From NCBI GenBank assembly GCA_023421875.1, contig JAEZSM010000185.1, forward strand, positions 1 to 6,164: a DNA stretch of 6,164 nucleotides, in the 5' to 3' direction. The position numbers and the translations under genes are program-made. The number at the start of each line of letters is the position of its first letter. Position 1 is the stretch's first letter. The notes under the pieces were generated by a model, which did no database searches, had not been told where the DNA came from, and saw nothing but the letters and a program-made list of their open reading frames with translations. This document shows, one piece after another, positions 4,438-6,164 of the stretch. The DNA is from Spirochaetota bacterium. Its GTDB lineage: Bacteria > Spirochaetota > Spirochaetia > Treponematales > Rectinemataceae.

Positions 4438-6157
4438 GGAAGTGGTAATGGACGCCGCCGCCCCCTCCCGCGACGAATTCCAGACACAATTGCAGGAGCA
4501 GTACCTCAAGAGTTTCGAGGGGCTGGAGGAGGGCGATTTAATCGACGGCAAAGTCGTACAGATCGCTGGTGATTTCGTCTTTGTCGACGTAGGGTACAAA
4601 TCTGAAGGCAAGATTCCTTTAATCGAGTTTGGCGACACGCCGCCCAAGGTTGGCGACGATGTCAAAGTCATATTGGTCAAGAAAGAAACCCACTCGGGCG
4701 AAGTGATCGTATCCAAGAAGCGGGCCGAGGAAAAAGTATTCTGGAAAGCCGTGGCCAACGCCTTCAAGGAGCATCAGCCCATAGAGGGTAAGATCGACAA
4801 AGAAGTGAAGGGCGGTTTCGAGGTGGACTTGGGCCACGGACTCAAGGGCTTCCTTCCCTCGTCGAAGGCGGACATCCAGCGGGTTGAAAACGGCGCCGAG
4901 TATGTAGGCCTCAAAACCAGCTTCTATCTCGAACGGCTCTATTCGGAAAAAAAGATCAACATTATCCTCAACCGCCGCAGGTGGCTCGAGGAAGATATAG
5001 ACAAGCGCCGGGAGGCGTTCTTCCAGACCGTACAGATCGGCGACACCGTCAAAGGCGCGGTAAAGAGCTTCACCAGCTTTGGCGCCTTCATCGACCTTGG
5101 CGGGTTCGACGGCCTTCTACACATCAACGACATGAGCTGGGGCCATGTAACCCGCCCAAAGGATTACGTGCGCAAGGGCGAGGAGATCGAGCTCAAGGTC
5201 ATCAGGCTGGAGCCCGAAGAAAAGCGGATCAACCTTTCCCTTAAGCACTTCACCCAGGACCCCTGGTTCACCTTTGAAGAGAAGTACCACGTCAACGATA
5301 TCGTCAAGGGCAAGGTCACCAAGCTTACCGACTACGGCGCCTTCATTGAGCTCGAAGAGGGCATAGAAGGTCTGGCCCACATTTCCGAGTTCTCCTGGGT
5401 GCGCAAGGTACACAAGCCCGAAGATATGCTCAAGGCGGGCGATATAGTGGACTGCATGATCCTGGGCTACGACATCCAGGCAGGCAAGGTGTCCCTGGGT
5501 CTCAAGCAGGTCCAGGCCAATCCCTGGGACAACATCAACGAAAGCTACCCCGTAGGAATGAGGCTTACCCGCAAGATCGTCAAGGTCACCAACGCCGGCG
5601 CCTTCATCGAACTCGAAGAAGGTATCGATGGCTTCCTCCATGCCGACGACCTCTCCTGGACATCCAGGGTCAAGAATCCGGCTTCCGTCCTCCATGAAGG
5701 CGAGGAGATCGAGGTTGTGGTCATCGAGAGCAGCCCTGAAGAAAGAAATATTCGCCTGGGCGTCAAGCAGCTCTCCGAAGACCCCTGGAGATCCTTCGCC
5801 AAGGCTTTCAGGCTTGGCTCCATCGTCGAAGGCACGGTTTCCAACGTTACGGATTTCGGCGTCTTCGTGCGCGTCCAGGGCGACATCGACGGTCTTGTCA
5901 AAAAGCAGGATCTTTCTTCCGACAGGGACGAGTCATGGGACGATGCCCTGAAGAAATTCTCGGTCGGCCAGGCTGTCAAGGCTGTGGTTATCGACCTGAG
6001 TCCCGAACGCCAAAAACTCGGTCTGTCCATCCGCGATCTCGTGCAGCGCCAGCAGCGGGAGGAGATCTCCAAGTTCATGCAGAGCGAGGAAGAGGCCGGC
6101 GGTTATACCATCGGCGATCTCTTGAAAGAGCGCGATACGTCCAAGAAGAATTCCTGA
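4427..6157 (+). CDS. rpsA: 30S ribosomal protein S1 (six S1 domains)
   Basis: S1 is the large, mRNA-binding protein of the 30S subunit that helps recruit and unfold mRNAs. The 576-residue product has six S1 (OB-fold) repeats at about 35-99, 117-184, 204-273, 289-360, 376-447 and 463-535, the same number as E. coli S1 (557 aa). Domain 1 has VFVDVGYKSEGKIPLIEF (51-68) and domain 2 has LKGFLPSSKADI (139-150); these two usually anchor S1 to the ribosome. Domains 3-5 repeat GAFI(D/E)L followed by G(L/F)LH or GLAH and end in DPW/NPW linkers (278-280, 365-367, 452-454). The tail after 540 is charged and ends in GGYTIGDLLKER. Two starts are plausible: Met1 (nt 4427, overlapping cmk by 11 nt) and Met8 (nt 4448, after the cmk stop), each with a good Shine-Dalgarno. 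It closes the window; no terminator is visible in the 7 bases left. Confidence 0.97.
   Translation: MENKEVVMDAAAPSRDEFQTQLQEQYLKSFEGLEEGDLIDGKVVQIAGDFVFVDVGYKSEGKIPLIEFGDTPPKVGDDVKVILVKKETHSGEVIVSKKRAEEKVFWKAVANAFKEHQPIEGKIDKEVKGGFEVDLGHGLKGFLPSSKADIQRVENGAEYVGLKTSFYLERLYSEKKINIILNRRRWLEEDIDKRREAFFQTVQIGDTVKGAVKSFTSFGAFIDLGGFDGLLHINDMSWGHVTRPKDYVRKGEEIELKVIRLEPEEKRINLSLKHFTQDPWFTFEEKYHVNDIVKGKVTKLTDYGAFIELEEGIEGLAHISEFSWVRKVHKPEDMLKAGDIVDCMILGYDIQAGKVSLGLKQVQANPWDNINESYPVGMRLTRKIVKVTNAGAFIELEEGIDGFLHADDLSWTSRVKNPASVLHEGEEIEVVVIESSPEERNIRLGVKQLSEDPWRSFAKAFRLGSIVEGTVSNVTDFGVFVRVQGDIDGLVKKQDLSSDRDESWDDALKKFSVGQAVKAVVIDLSPERQKLGLSIRDLVQRQQREEISKFMQSEEEAGGYTIGDLLKERDTSKKNS
4436..4440 (+). promoter_or_regulatory. 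Second ribosome binding site for rpsA, alternative start (Met8)
   Basis: AAGGA lies 7 nt before the in-frame ATG at 4448 and includes the last two bases of the cmk stop codon. Starting here would drop seven residues and leave a 10-nt gap after cmk instead of an overlap. Either start, or both, could be used. Confidence 0.5.
5081..5610 (+). repeat. DNA-level repeats within rpsA S1 domains 3-5
   Basis: The 14-mer GGCGCCTTCAT(C/T)GA occurs at 5081-5094, 5336-5349 and 5597-5610, spaced 255 and 261 bp. In addition, TCGTCAAGG and AAGGTCACC recur at 5301-5320 and 5577-5590. They encode the repeated GAFI(D/E) strand of successive S1 domains. They reflect tandem domain duplication inside the gene, not a mobile repeat. 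Confidence 0.75.
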
Positions 6158-6164
6158 TCGCCTT

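Noticed and set aside
5117..5695. 192-codon open frame on the minus strand across rpsA
   Set aside because: It lies entirely opposite the S1 domains, its product has no recognisable family and simply mirrors the acidic codons of rpsA. Open antisense frames are common in GC-rich genes.
5545..6078. 177-codon Ser/Arg-rich open frame on the minus strand across rpsA
   Set aside because: Low-complexity Ser/Thr/Arg composition is typical of an out-of-frame reading of a real gene; no motif or credible context.
1..6164. Search for a novel defence, mobile or regulatory system
   Set aside because: Every base but 15 is accounted for by seven well-known housekeeping families; no tRNA, IS ends, direct-repeat arrays or orphan genes are seen.

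Overview
The window is a piece of bacterial chromosome packed with seven housekeeping genes, all on the + strand and all in the same direction: recA, folK, scpA, scpB, an RsuA/RluB-family pseudouridine synthase, cmk and rpsA. About 99% of it is coding. The only non-coding bases are 8 nt between recA and folK and 7 nt after rpsA. I see no mobile elements, CRISPR arrays, RNA genes, phage genes or defence genes.

The organism is most likely a GC-rich spirochaete of the Treponema/Spirochaeta type. This is inference from gene order and protein style. The run scpA-scpB-rluB-cmk-rpsA fits that group, and I recall cmk and rpsA being annotated as one fused gene in Treponema pallidum. ATA and AGG codons are used freely despite the GC-rich sequence, which argues against a typical gammaproteobacterium. 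The phylum call is moderate at best; a phylogeny of RecA or S1 would settle it.

Layout: 1-1158 recA (recombinase; the window opens on its ATG, so its promoter is not visible). 1167-1676 folK (folate pathway pyrophosphokinase). 1676-2476 scpA and 2469-3029 scpB (the non-SMC subunits of the chromosome-condensing SMC complex). 3026-3784 rluB-like (23S/16S rRNA pseudouridine synthase). 3781-4437 cmk (CMP/dCMP kinase). 4427-6157 rpsA (ribosomal protein S1 with six S1 domains). From folK onward every junction overlaps, by 1, 8, 4, 4 and 11 nt, so the block is almost certainly one translationally coupled transcript.

How they fit together: the genes serve chromosome repair and segregation (recA, scpAB), pyrimidine nucleotide supply (cmk), a folate step feeding thymidylate and purine synthesis (folK), and ribosome function (rluB, rpsA). 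It reads as a growth-linked housekeeping operon. I do not find a novel biological system. The points most worth a second look are a strong perfect hairpin at the end of folK just before a poorly marked scpA start, a cmk-rpsA overlap with two competing rpsA starts, and some non-consensus residues in Cmk, FolK and the pseudouridine synthase.
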